A stretch of DNA of 64,000 nt, from NCBI GenBank assembly GCA_014655195.1, contig BNBH01000013.1:62001-126000 (forward strand), in the 5' to 3' direction. Positions 1 through 8,140 of the stretch are shown here, piece after piece (the stretch's first letter is position 1; every line of letters starts with the position of its first letter). Position numbers and translations under genes: made by a program. The notes beneath the pieces were generated by a model. That model saw only the letters and a program-made list of their open reading frames with translations, made no database searches and was not told the DNA's origin. Source of the DNA: Streptomyces cellulosae (lineage in GTDB: Bacteria > Actinomycetota > Actinomycetes > Streptomycetales > Streptomycetaceae).

Positions 1-1
1 C

Positions 2-562
2 GTCATCATGGATCCCCCTGGGATCACTCCGATCTTCCTCGCGCTGACCGCGGGCCGTCCGGCCAAGGCGCAGCGGCACATGGCCTTCCAGGCGGTGTGC
101 GTGGCGGGCGGTGTGATCGTGGTCTTCGGCCTGCTCGGCCACCAGATCCTGGACTATCTGCACGTCTCCATACCGGCGCTGATGATCGCCGGCGGTCTGC
201 TGCTCCTGCTGATCGCGCTGGACCTGCTCACCGGCAAGACCGACGAGCCCCAGCAGACCAAGGACGTCAACGTCGCGCTGGTCCCGCTGGGCATGCCGCT
301 GCTGGCCGGTCCCGGCGCGATCGTGTCGGTCATCCTCGCCGTGGAGAAGGCCGACAGCGTGGCGGGACAGGTCTCCGTGTGGTCGGCGATCCTCGCCATC
401 CATGTCGTCCTGTGGCTGGTGATGCGCTACTCGCTGCTGACCATCCGGGTCATCAAGGAGGGCGGCGTGGTCCTGGTGACGCGGCTCGCGGGCATGATGC
501 TGTCCGCCATCGCCGTGCAGCAGATCATCAACGGCGTCACGCAGGTGATCCAGGGCGCGTGA
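2..562 (+). CDS. MarC family integral membrane protein (5' end outside window)
   Basis: The frame is open to the left edge of the window. The first visible residues, Val-Ile-Met-Asp-Pro-Pro-Gly, are the conserved first loop of MarC proteins, which normally follows a first membrane helix, so the true start lies upstream and the Met at 8 is internal. About five hydrophobic helices remain, including an Ala/Gly/Leu-rich helix near residues 45-65 and a MPLLAGPGAI stretch typical of the family. MarC proteins are inner-membrane proteins of unsettled function; the old link to multiple antibiotic resistance was not upheld. A strong hairpin follows the stop. Family confidence is high; substrate unknown. 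Confidence 0.85.
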   Translation, partial: VIMDPPGITPIFLALTAGRPAKAQRHMAFQAVCVAGGVIVVFGLLGHQILDYLHVSIPALMIAGGLLLLLIALDLLTGKTDEPQQTKDVNVALVPLGMPLLAGPGAIVSVILAVEKADSVAGQVSVWSAILAIHVVLWLVMRYSLLTIRVIKEGGVVLVTRLAGMMLSAIAVQQIINGVTQVIQGA

Positions 563-582
563 CGCCCGGCCGCGGACACACC

Positions 583-615
583 GGAGCCCCCGTACCCGAG
601 TGGTACGGGGGCTCC
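583..615. terminator. Bidirectional intrinsic terminator
   Basis: A perfect 14-bp stem (583-596 with 602-615) closes a 5-nt loop between the MarC gene and the convergent small gene ending at 633. It can serve both strands. There is no long U-tract, as is usual in Streptomyces. Confidence 0.8.
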
Positions 616-632
616 TCAAGCATGCGCACAGA

Positions 633-809
633 TTACGAGGCCGGAGTGTCGGCCGGGCGGATCCACAGGCGCTGCCCGATGGCGGCGGCCTGCTGAACGA
701 TGCGGTTGACGGAGGCGGCGTCCACAACGGTCGAGTCCACGGTCGTGCCGTCGACGTCGTCGAGTCGCATGATTTCGAAGCGCAAGGGCTTCTCCCTTCG
801 TCTGGTCAT
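633..809 (-). CDS. Small conserved hypothetical protein, 58 aa
   Basis: Reading the minus strand from ATG at 809 gives a 58-residue protein that starts MTRRREKPLRFEIMRLDD and ends in IRPADTPAS. I recall closely similar short proteins in many Streptomyces genomes but know no function. A second Met at 770 would give a 45-residue product; the upstream start is preferred because the basic N-terminus is continuous, although AGGAGG sits almost directly against that ATG, which is odd spacing. The gene faces away from the NYN gene across about 205 nt and is followed by the hairpin at 583-615. Confidence 0.55.
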   Translation of the reverse strand: MTRRREKPLRFEIMRLDDVDGTTVDSTVVDAASVNRIVQQAAAIGQRLWIRPADTPAS

Positions 810-1014
810 CCTCCTGAAGGAGAACTACTGGGTGAAGGCCCACAGGCCGGACGGGCCCGTGTGCCGCGAAGGGTTCAACGAGCTGTGTGGTGCAAACATT
901 CCCTACGCTAAGGAAAATTTTCGAGCGGCTAAATACTGACGGGTAAGGTTTTCCGAACGGGACCGACCGGGACCGGTTGTGTTCGTAGCGTGACGAGCGG
1001 AACAATGAGAGGTG

Positions 1015-1908
1015 ATGAACGACGACCTCGCGGCTCTGCAGGCCCGTATCGACCGCACGAACGAGCTGCTCCAGCGCATGCTCGCCGAGGTGGCCAAGAC
1101 GCCCTCGACGCACGCGATCTTCGTGGACGCCGGCTACCTCTACGCGGCCGCGGGGCGGCTCGTCGCGGGGACGGAGGACCGCCGCGCCTTCGACCTCGAC
1201 GCCGAAGGGCTGATCGACGCGCTCATCGACCGCGCCCGCACCATCTTCGCCGACAGCAGGCTGCTCCGCGTCTACTGGTACGACGGCGCCCGGCGCCGCA
1301 TCCACACCGCCGAGCAGCAGTCCATCGCCGAACTGCCCGACGTCAAGGTCCGCCTCGGCAACCTCAACGCCAACAACCAGCAGAAGGGCGTCGACTCCCT
1401 GATCCGCTCCGACCTGGAGTCACTGGCCCGGCACCGCGCCATCAGCGACGCGGCGCTGCTCGGCGGCGACGAGGACCTGGTCTCCGCAGTCGAGGCCGCC
1501 CAGGGGTACGGCGCCCGTGTCCACCTGTGGGGCATCGAGGCGCCGGAGGGCCGCAACCAGGCCGAGCCGCTGCTCTGGGAGGTCGACAGTCAGCGCACCC
1601 TCGACCTCGACTTCTTCAAGCCGTACGTCTCCCGGCGCGCCGCGCCCGCGTACGAACCGGCGGGCGGCCGGCCCACCCGCGAGGACGTGCGCTTCGTCGG
1701 CGCGCAGATCGCCGCGAAGTGGCTGGTCTCGCGTGGCCGCGACACCATGATGGAGCTGCTCCCCGGCCACCCCTACCTGCCCGGCTCCGTCGACCAGGAC
1801 CTCCTGGTGGAGGCCGAGGGCCTCCTCCAGTACTCCCTGCGCGGCCAGGCCGACCTCCGCCGCGCTCTCCGCGACGGCTTCTGGGACCACCTGCAGGCGC
1901 AGTACTAG
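1015..1908 (+). CDS. NYN-domain (PIN-like, LabA/DUF88 type) protein
   Basis: The 297-residue protein has a basic, Leu-rich N-terminal helix followed by a NYN domain. The first beta strand carries the characteristic Asp in AIFVDAGYLY (about residues 35-45). Further acidic positions appear in VYWYDGA, KGVDSLIRSD and LLGGDEDLV, which matches the acidic metal-binding set of NYN/PIN-fold ribonucleases. Its RNA target is unknown. The start could be ATG 1015 or the adjacent GTG 1012; a GAGAGG purine run lies just upstream and a TAGCGT hexamer at 986-991 could be the -10. Its stop shares CTAG with the convergent Lrp-type gene, so the two genes overlap by 4 nt. Confidence 0.8.
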   Translation: MNDDLAALQARIDRTNELLQRMLAEVAKTPSTHAIFVDAGYLYAAAGRLVAGTEDRRAFDLDAEGLIDALIDRARTIFADSRLLRVYWYDGARRRIHTAEQQSIAELPDVKVRLGNLNANNQQKGVDSLIRSDLESLARHRAISDAALLGGDEDLVSAVEAAQGYGARVHLWGIEAPEGRNQAEPLLWEVDSQRTLDLDFFKPYVSRRAAPAYEPAGGRPTREDVRFVGAQIAAKWLVSRGRDTMMELLPGHPYLPGSVDQDLLVEAEGLLQYSLRGQADLRRALRDGFWDHLQAQY

Positions 1909-2960
1909 GCGCTGTCTCCCGTCCGCCGTTCCGCGGGACGCACGGCCCGGTAGTACAGGTCCAGGCACATCAGCAGTTCGGTCCGTTCCACGCCCGGCAG
2001 GGTTCTGATCTCGGAGTCGATCAGCCGCATGACGTCCTGGGCGTCACGGCAGACGGCCTCGGCGAAGATGTCGAAGCGGCCGGCGCAGGCCACGACATAG
2101 GTGATCGACGGGATCTTGGTGAGGAGCTGGGCGAGGGCTTCGACGCCCTGGCCCGGGCGGCAGCGGATGGCCACCCAGACCTGCATCCCGAAGCCGAGAC
2201 TGCGCGGGTTGGCGATGGCGGTGATGCGCAGGACGCGGTCGCCGATCATGCGGGTGACGCGCTTGCGGACCTGGGACTCGGAGATGCCCACCGTCTCCGC
2301 GATGCCCTGGAAGGGGAGCCGGCCGTCCAGGCTGAGTTCCCCGATGATCTGCCGGTCGGTGGCGTCGAGCGGGGTGGCGTGCGGGCTGTCGCCTTCCTCC
2401 GTCCGCTCCGGCGCCGCCTTGTCCTGGGCGACGTCCCAGGCCGGTTCCTGGTAGTGGAGCTGGAGGTAGGGGAAGACCTCGGCCGATCCGACGCCCGGTG
2501 TCCGGGCCAGGGTGTCGTGGACGACGGTCAGCAGCTCCGCCGTGTCACGGCAGAGCACCTCCACCAACGCGTCGTAACGGCCCGTGGTGATGACCGCGTA
2601 GTCGACGGCGGGCAGCTCCGCGAGGGAGTTCATCAGCGGTTTGACGGCCTGTCCGCCGTCGAAGCAGAGGCCGACGAGGGCCATCACCGGGAAGCCGAGG
2701 AGGGCGGGGTCGGCGACCGCCGTGATCTGGATGACGTTGTCGTCGAGGAGCTGGTTGACCTTGCGGCGGACCGTCTTCTCCGGCACGTCCAGCTCGCGGG
2801 CCATGCCGGCGAAGGACCGGCGTCCGTCCGCCTGGAGGAGGCGGACGAGTTGGCGGTCGAGTTCGGTGAGCCGCGCGTCCACCTCGTCCTGGTCGGGCAG
2901 CGGCAGCGAGCCGTCGAGAAAGCCGGAGACGAGGTGGGAGGGGCCGCGCATGGCAGTCAT
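1905..2960 (-). CDS. Double-domain Lrp/AsnC family transcriptional regulator
   Basis: This 351-residue protein is an internal duplication of the Lrp/AsnC unit. HTH 1 is at about residues 30-78 (LTELDRQLVRLLQADGR), followed by a RAM-like ligand domain at 90-170. HTH 2 is at 198-250 (LDATDRQIIGELSLDGR), followed by a second RAM domain at 260-335. Single-copy Lrp proteins are about 150 residues. Such regulators usually sense amino acids or related small molecules and often control an adjacent catabolic gene. The ATG at 2960 overlaps the amidohydrolase stop as ATGA, which fixes this start and indicates co-translation. The acid/Glu-rich linker between halves (about 172-196) is typical of domain duplications. 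Confidence 0.88.
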   Translation of the reverse strand: MTAMRGPSHLVSGFLDGSLPLPDQDEVDARLTELDRQLVRLLQADGRRSFAGMARELDVPEKTVRRKVNQLLDDNVIQITAVADPALLGFPVMALVGLCFDGGQAVKPLMNSLAELPAVDYAVITTGRYDALVEVLCRDTAELLTVVHDTLARTPGVGSAEVFPYLQLHYQEPAWDVAQDKAAPERTEEGDSPHATPLDATDRQIIGELSLDGRLPFQGIAETVGISESQVRKRVTRMIGDRVLRITAIANPRSLGFGMQVWVAIRCRPGQGVEALAQLLTKIPSITYVVACAGRFDIFAEAVCRDAQDVMRLIDSEIRTLPGVERTELLMCLDLYYRAVRPAERRTGDSA

Positions 2961-4624
2961 CGTATCGGCGCGGCTTCGTGGACGAGGCGCCCCGCGAGAT
3001 ACACCTCGTCGACCCGGACGTCGAGCAGTTCGTCCACCGGGCAGGCGAAGGGGTCGCGGTCCAGGACGACGACGTCCGCGTACTTGCCCGCCTCCAGAGA
3101 GCCGTAGCGGTCGCCCTCGCCGAGCGTCCGGGCGGCGTTGATCGTGTGCATGCGCAGGGCCTCGTCGAGGGTGATCTCCTGCTCCGCGTCGAGGATTTCG
3201 CCCAGGAACGACCGGCGCCGCAGGGTGCACCAGATGCTGAAGAAGGGGTTCGTCGCGCGCTCCTCGGAGCCGATCCAGACGTCCGAACTGCCGGTGATCG
3301 GCCAGCCCTCGTCCAGCAGGCGCCGGAACGGGAAGCGGCCGAGCCGGCCGTAGTCGCCGAGGTAGGCGGGGAAGAAGTCGCCGAAGGTGTACAGGAACAC
3401 CGGCTGCGGGACGGGGATGATGCCCGCCTTGCGCCACAGCGCGGTCGCCGCCGGGTCCGGAAGGAAGTTGCCGGCGTGCTCGACGCGGGGAGCGGGGACC
3501 CCGGCGGGGGCGCCGCCCGCGGCGGCGACGGCCTCGCAGACCTCGTCCTGGGCGCGGTCGCCGTTGGCGTGGACGGCGAGCTGGAGGCCGGCCTCCGCCG
3601 TGCGGCGCAGCGCCTCGCCGATCTGATCCGGGCTCAGGGCCACCTCGCCGCAGTGGTGGTGGCCGGCGTGGTCGTCGTTGACGTAGGGCTGTTTGACGGC
3701 GGCGCTGGCGGCGGAGTAGCCGCCGTCGGCGAACATCTTGACGCCGTGGACGCGCAGCAGTTCCTCGGGAGTCTTGAGGTCCAGCCACTCGCGGTGGGCG
3801 CACGCCTCGTCCAGGGAGACCGTGCCGGGGGCCCAGAGGTAGATCCGCAGCCGGGCGCCCAGCTCGCCGTCCTGGTGCAGGCGGTCCATGGCACGCAGTC
3901 CGTCCACCGATTCGGAGATCTCGCCGATGGTGGTCACCCCGTGGGCCGTGAACAGCTCGCGCACGCCGCGCTCGATGGCGTGGTGCAGCGCGTCGCCGGA
4001 GAGCCGGGGGAGCGGCAGGAGGTTGTCCATCTCCTTGACGACGCCGGTGGGTTCCCCGGTCTCGTCCCGCAGGACCGTGGGCAGTCCGGTGATGCTGTAG
4101 TCGGCCTCGCGGTAGTCGCGGTCGATGCCGGCCAGCTCCAGGCCGCGGCTGTTGAGGACGGTGATGTGACCCCCGGCGCGTACGGCGATGGCCACCTCGG
4201 TGCTGACCGAGTCGAGTTCGGCGCGGGTCGGCAGGCGCTTGTCGGTGAGCTTCTGGTCGAAGAAGAGGTTGGCCTGGCCGACCAGCCAGCCGTCGACCGC
4301 CTCGTCGAGGTGTGCGCGGAGGGTGGCGAGGACGTCGGCGACGGAGCCGCAGCGCGGCGCCCGGCAGTCGACGGTCTGGTAGTGCGTACGGGCGGCGACC
4401 TCCATATGGGCGTGCACGTCGACGAAGCCCGGCATGACGGGACGGCCGCCGACGTCGTGCACCCGGGTGCCGGGACCGATGTGGGCGCCGGCGTCCTCCT
4501 TGGGGCCGGTGGCGACGACGACCCCGTCCCGTACGGCGACGAAGCCGGGGCCCATCGGCTCGCCCTCGGTCATCCGGATCACCTTGTCCGAGATCAGGAC
4601 GAGTTCCGCGGTGCCCTCGCTCAT
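2957..4624 (-). CDS. Amidohydrolase family 3 (YtcJ/NfdA-like) metal-dependent hydrolase
   Basis: The 555-residue protein belongs to the amidohydrolase superfamily. It shows the N-terminal strand that builds the composite barrel, the metal-binding GFVDVHAHM near residue 70, a Lys in VKMFADGGYSA, HANGDRAQDEV (His ligand), a later His in RVEHAGN and the GSSDVW aspartate motif. Family 3 members hydrolyse N-substituted formamides, amides or related C-N bonds, so the exact substrate cannot be read from sequence. GAGGAGG stands 5 nt before ATG 4624, a strong ribosome site. The gene overlaps the Lrp-type regulator and diverges from the monooxygenase/permease pair, suggesting one catabolic regulon. 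Confidence 0.85.
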   Translation of the reverse strand: MSEGTAELVLISDKVIRMTEGEPMGPGFVAVRDGVVVATGPKEDAGAHIGPGTRVHDVGGRPVMPGFVDVHAHMEVAARTHYQTVDCRAPRCGSVADVLATLRAHLDEAVDGWLVGQANLFFDQKLTDKRLPTRAELDSVSTEVAIAVRAGGHITVLNSRGLELAGIDRDYREADYSITGLPTVLRDETGEPTGVVKEMDNLLPLPRLSGDALHHAIERGVRELFTAHGVTTIGEISESVDGLRAMDRLHQDGELGARLRIYLWAPGTVSLDEACAHREWLDLKTPEELLRVHGVKMFADGGYSAASAAVKQPYVNDDHAGHHHCGEVALSPDQIGEALRRTAEAGLQLAVHANGDRAQDEVCEAVAAAGGAPAGVPAPRVEHAGNFLPDPAATALWRKAGIIPVPQPVFLYTFGDFFPAYLGDYGRLGRFPFRRLLDEGWPITGSSDVWIGSEERATNPFFSIWCTLRRRSFLGEILDAEQEITLDEALRMHTINAARTLGEGDRYGSLEAGKYADVVVLDRDPFACPVDELLDVRVDEVYLAGRLVHEAAPIR

Positions 4625-4724
4625 GTACGCCTCCTCGATGGTCCGCCCGACGGGGCTGTCGTTGAAGCGGGAACGTAATCGCGCACTGCGCCGCATGTCA
4701 ATGACTAATTCAACCCGCTGGGTC

Positions 4725-4736
4725 GTTGTGCATAAC
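4725..4736. promoter_or_regulatory. Candidate operator: near-palindrome GTTGTGCATAAC
   Basis: The 12-bp element is symmetric except for one position pair (GTTgTGCAtAAC). It lies in the 271-bp divergent region between the amidohydrolase (starting at 4624) and the monooxygenase (starting at 4896). TTGACA occurs just downstream at 4748-4753. The position fits an Lrp-type operator, but this is inference. Confidence 0.35.
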
Positions 4737-4895
4737 GAAATCAACCCTTGACAGCGCACCCGATGACTGATTCCGTTCGGGCACCGCGAAGTGTGCGGCC
4801 TTTCCGCCACCGCTCGCCCGGTGATCTCCCACGGCATCGCCGTACCGGACACCGCGTCCGGACATCCGCACCCGTCACTTCTGCATGGAGGCTCC

Positions 4896-6053
4896 ATGTC
4901 ATCGCCCACCCGTCACGCCGAAATCGCCGGCGGCGGCCTGGCCGGCCTGACCACGGCGACCGCCCTGGCCCAGCGCGGCTGGAGCGTGCGCCTGCACGAG
5001 CGCGGCCGTGAGCTGCGCGAGATCGGCGCCGGCATCTTCATGTGGGAGAACGCCCTGCGCGTCCTCGAGGAGATCGGCGCCTTCGACGAGGCCGTCCACC
5101 GCGCCGAACGCATCGACAGCTGGCGGCTGTACGACGAGCGGCAACGCCGGCTCCAGGACGACTGGATGAAGGGCGGCGACACCCGCCTGTACACCGTGCT
5201 GCGCCCCGACCTGCACCGGGCGCTCGCCAACGCGGCCACCAGGGCCGGGGTCGACATCGTCACCGACTCGCTGGTCGCGGGCGCCAACCCCGAGGGCGAG
5301 CTGATCCTGGAGAGCGGCAAGGTCCTCAAGGCCGACCTCGTCGTCGGCGCGGACGGCGTCGGCTCGCCCGTGCGCAACTCGGTCGGTCTGAACCTCGTCG
5401 TCCGCGACCTGGAGGACGGCTGCATGCGCAGCCTCATCCCCCGGCTGCCGCACGACCCCGTCGACAACGCCCTGGAGTACTGGAACGGCGGCCGGCGCGT
5501 GGGCGTCGTCCCCGTCACCCCCGACCAGGTCTACATCTACACCTGCTGCCCCTCCAGCGACCTCCTCGGGCGCCAGCGGCCGTTCAACAAGGAGTCCTGG
5601 ACCGAGTCGTTCCCGCACCTGCGGAGCATCTTCGACCGCATCCCGGACGTCTCCCGCTGGGCCTCCTTCTCCGACGTCCGCTGCCACCGCTGGGTCAACG
5701 GGCACGTCGCCCTCGTCGGCGACGCCGCCAGCGCCATGTCGCCCAACCTCGGACAGGCCGCCTGCCTGGCCATGACCAACGGCTACGGCCTCGCCCTGAT
5801 GCTGGAGGGCCGGACGGAGGTGCCCAGCGGGCTGCTCGCCTGGGAGGCGCGCCAGCGTCCCGTCACCGACGCGACCCAGCGCTACTCCCGGCTGTACGGC
5901 CGCGTCGGCACCCGCTGGCCGCGCCCCGTCGCCGACGTCCGCTCCGCCCTGGTCTGGGCGGCCGGACGCTCCAAGCGCTGGCAGGAGCGGGTCAACGTCG
6001 CCGCGCACCAGGGCGCCGAGTCCGTCCGCCCCAGCCTCCGCCGGGCCGGCTGA
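4896..6053 (+). CDS. FAD-dependent monooxygenase (salicylate hydroxylase-like)
   Basis: The 385-residue protein is a group A flavin monooxygenase. The N-terminal Rossmann motif is AGGGLAGLTTATALAQRG at about residues 9-26, ending in the acidic LHERG that binds the FAD ribose. The mid-protein motif LVVGADGVGSPVR (DG motif) and the C-terminal GDAASAMSPNLGQAA (second FAD motif) are both intact. These enzymes hydroxylate aromatic or heteroaromatic acids using NAD(P)H and O2. The ATG follows TGGAGG with good spacing. The gene precedes a permease of the nucleobase/cytosine class and diverges from an amidohydrolase, so an N-heterocycle or aryl-amide substrate is a reasonable but unproven guess. Confidence 0.85.
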   Translation: MSSPTRHAEIAGGGLAGLTTATALAQRGWSVRLHERGRELREIGAGIFMWENALRVLEEIGAFDEAVHRAERIDSWRLYDERQRRLQDDWMKGGDTRLYTVLRPDLHRALANAATRAGVDIVTDSLVAGANPEGELILESGKVLKADLVVGADGVGSPVRNSVGLNLVVRDLEDGCMRSLIPRLPHDPVDNALEYWNGGRRVGVVPVTPDQVYIYTCCPSSDLLGRQRPFNKESWTESFPHLRSIFDRIPDVSRWASFSDVRCHRWVNGHVALVGDAASAMSPNLGQAACLAMTNGYGLALMLEGRTEVPSGLLAWEARQRPVTDATQRYSRLYGRVGTRWPRPVADVRSALVWAAGRSKRWQERVNVAAHQGAESVRPSLRRAG

Positions 6054-6069
6054 CCCACCCGTACGGACA

Positions 6070-6094
6070 GGGCGCCGCACCGCTCGCGGCGCCC
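6070..6094 (+). other. Intra-operon hairpin
   Basis: A 9-bp GC stem (6070-6078 with 6086-6094) with a 7-nt loop lies in the 117-nt gap between monooxygenase and permease. It may act as an mRNA stabiliser or partial terminator. Confidence 0.4.
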
Positions 6095-6170
6095 CTCCCG
6101 CCGAGCACCACCCACCCCCACGGAACCAAGGACCCTTTGAGCATCATGCAGACAGCAGGAGGAAACCGTT

Positions 6171-7586
6171 ATGGCACACAATCCCTCGGGTGCCTTGATG
6201 GACGGTGTGGAGAGGCGGTCGATCGACCACGTCCCCTCCACTGAGCGACACGGCAAGGCGTGGCACCAGGGCCCGTTCTGGCTGACCGGCGGCTTCATGC
6301 TGCCGTCCATGCTGATCGGTTTCCTCGGCCCGTCCATGGGGCTGGGGATGGGCTGGTCGCTGATCGCCGTCGTCTCCGGCATGGCGTTCGGCACGCTGTT
6401 CATGGCGCTGCACGCCAACCAGGGCCCCCGCCTCGGCCTCCCCCAGATGATCCAGTCGCGGGCCCAGTTCGGCTCGCGCGGAGCGATCTTCCCGCTGGCC
6501 ATGGCCGTCTTCATCTACGTCGGCTACAACGTCTTCCAGATGGTGCTCGCCGGCGACGCGCTGTCGATGTTCCTGCCCGGCCAGAAGATCTGGTACGTCG
6601 TCCTCGCGGTGGTGGCGGTCGTGATCGCCGTCGTCGGGCACGACCTCCTGCACACCGTGCAGCGCTATTTCAGCTACCTCACCATGACGATCTTCGCGGT
6701 CGTCACCGTCGCGGCCGTCCTGCACTACCCGATGAGCGACGCGACTCCCGTCGCCACCGGGTTCTCCGGCGCCGCCTTCCTCGCCCAGTTCGCCGCGGCG
6801 GGCGGCTACCAGATCAGCTACGGCATCTACGTCTCGGACTACTCCCGCTACCTCCCCGAGAACATCCCCGACGGCAAGCTGATCGGCTGGACGTTCCTCG
6901 GCGGCTTCACCGGCGCCGCCTGGCTCGGCAGCCTCGGCGCGATCTTCGCCTCCTACGTCCCCGCGCCGGACGCGCTGCGCCAGCTGCACCTCGTCGGCGA
7001 CACCGTCTTCCCCGGATTCGGCGCGGTCGCGGTCCTCGCCACCCTGCCGGCGCTGATCGGCACCTCCGGCGTCAACGCCTACGGGGCGATGCTCAGCGCC
7101 ACCACGGTCCTGGACGGCGTCAGGCGCGTGAATCCCACCCTGCGGCTCCGCGTCGTCGGCGTGTGCGCGGTGGGCGCGGTGGGACTGGGCATCACCCTGA
7201 GCATGCCCGCCGCCTACATGGACAGCTTCCACACGTTCATCGCCGTCATGTGCTACCTGCTGGTGCCGTGGACCGCCGTGAACCTCGTGGACTTCTACGT
7301 GGTCCGGCGCGGCCGCTACGCCATCGCCGACATCATCGACCCGCACGGCGCCTACGGCCACTGGGCCTGGCGGGGACTGACCGCCTACTTCGGCGGCTTC
7401 GTGTCCATGATCCCCTTCGTCACCCTCAGCTTCTACACGGGCCCGGTGACGAAGGCCCTCGGCGGCGCCGACCTGGCGTTCGTCGTCGGACTCCTCGTCT
7501 CCGGGGTGCTCTACTACGTCCTCGCGCGGGGCGTCGAGCAGCACGACGCCTCCCTCCCCGCCGAGGAGGTGCGCGTCCCCGCGTAG
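6171..7586 (+). CDS. NCS1 family nucleobase/cytosine-type permease
   Basis: The 471-residue protein has about 12 hydrophobic helices and the NCS1 signature near the N-terminus (GPFWLTGGFMLPSM, about residues 34-47). It continues with the conserved LGLPQMIQSRAQFG loop at about 89-102 and the YVSDYSRYLP motif after helix 6. NCS1 proteins import nucleobases, hydantoins, vitamins or related compounds with H+ or Na+. AGGAGG lies about 8 nt upstream of the ATG. It sits 117 nt after the monooxygenase in the same direction, so it probably imports the substrate of that pathway. A terminator hairpin follows. Confidence 0.85.
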   Translation: MAHNPSGALMDGVERRSIDHVPSTERHGKAWHQGPFWLTGGFMLPSMLIGFLGPSMGLGMGWSLIAVVSGMAFGTLFMALHANQGPRLGLPQMIQSRAQFGSRGAIFPLAMAVFIYVGYNVFQMVLAGDALSMFLPGQKIWYVVLAVVAVVIAVVGHDLLHTVQRYFSYLTMTIFAVVTVAAVLHYPMSDATPVATGFSGAAFLAQFAAAGGYQISYGIYVSDYSRYLPENIPDGKLIGWTFLGGFTGAAWLGSLGAIFASYVPAPDALRQLHLVGDTVFPGFGAVAVLATLPALIGTSGVNAYGAMLSATTVLDGVRRVNPTLRLRVVGVCAVGAVGLGITLSMPAAYMDSFHTFIAVMCYLLVPWTAVNLVDFYVVRRGRYAIADIIDPHGAYGHWAWRGLTAYFGGFVSMIPFVTLSFYTGPVTKALGGADLAFVVGLLVSGVLYYVLARGVEQHDASLPAEEVRVPA

Positions 7587-7595
7587 GGACGCGCC

Positions 7596-7627
7596 CCGCG
7601 CCCGGCCCGTGCGGGGGCCGGGCGCGG
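7596..7627. terminator. Intrinsic terminator between convergent genes
   Basis: A 13-bp GC-rich stem (7596-7608 with 7615-7627) lies between the permease stop and the convergent lipoprotein gene ending at 7639. Confidence 0.7.
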
Positions 7628-7638
7628 CCGTGCGGTGA

Positions 7639-8140
7639 CTACGACCCTTCGCCCGGCCCCCGCTGCCATATGGAGGGCTCCTTCTCGGGTTCGGCCCGGC
7701 CGACGGCTCCGGCCCAGGTCACCCCGGGCGGCGCGCTCACGTGCACCGTTCCGGCCAGGTGGGAGGTCGAGACGGCGAACTCGCCGCCCTTCGCGATGAG
7801 TTCCCCTCGGTCGCACTCGACCGGGAAGGCCGCGCGCAGCACGGGTATCCGCACCTGAAGGGTCCCGGTGCCCTGGCACTCGAAGGAGACGCTCACCGGA
7901 AGGTCCCGGCCGCCGGCCGCGTAGTCGAAGACCGCGCTGCCGCGGGCGGGGCCGTACGTGCCGACCGGGTTGCCGAATTCCGGCACGGACACCGTGGCGG
8001 CCGGCAAGGGGCCGGGGCGGGTGCTGGAAGCGGCGGCCGGAGGCGATGGGGCCGGGGGGCTCGGCCGTGGCCTCCTCCGACGTGCAGCCGACGGCCGCCG
8101 AGAGCAGGAGGAGTACGGCCGCGCCGCGGGCGTGGTTCAT
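7639..8140 (-). pseudogene. Secreted lipoprotein gene split by a single-base frameshift
   Basis: On the minus strand, ATG 8140 opens a clean lipoprotein signal (MNHARGAAVLLLLSAAVGC, lipobox Cys at residue 19). That frame is the wrong one for the conserved C-terminal part, which reads from about 8050 down to the stop at 7639. A six-G run at 8054-8059 is where the frames change. With five Gs the gene reads through as a signal peptide, a Pro/Ser-rich linker and a beta-rich secreted domain of about 110 residues. The start overlaps the upstream hydrolase stop as ATGA, which supports 8140 as the real start. Either the gene is disrupted, it is phase-variable, or the base is a sequencing error. Function unknown. 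Confidence 0.65.
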
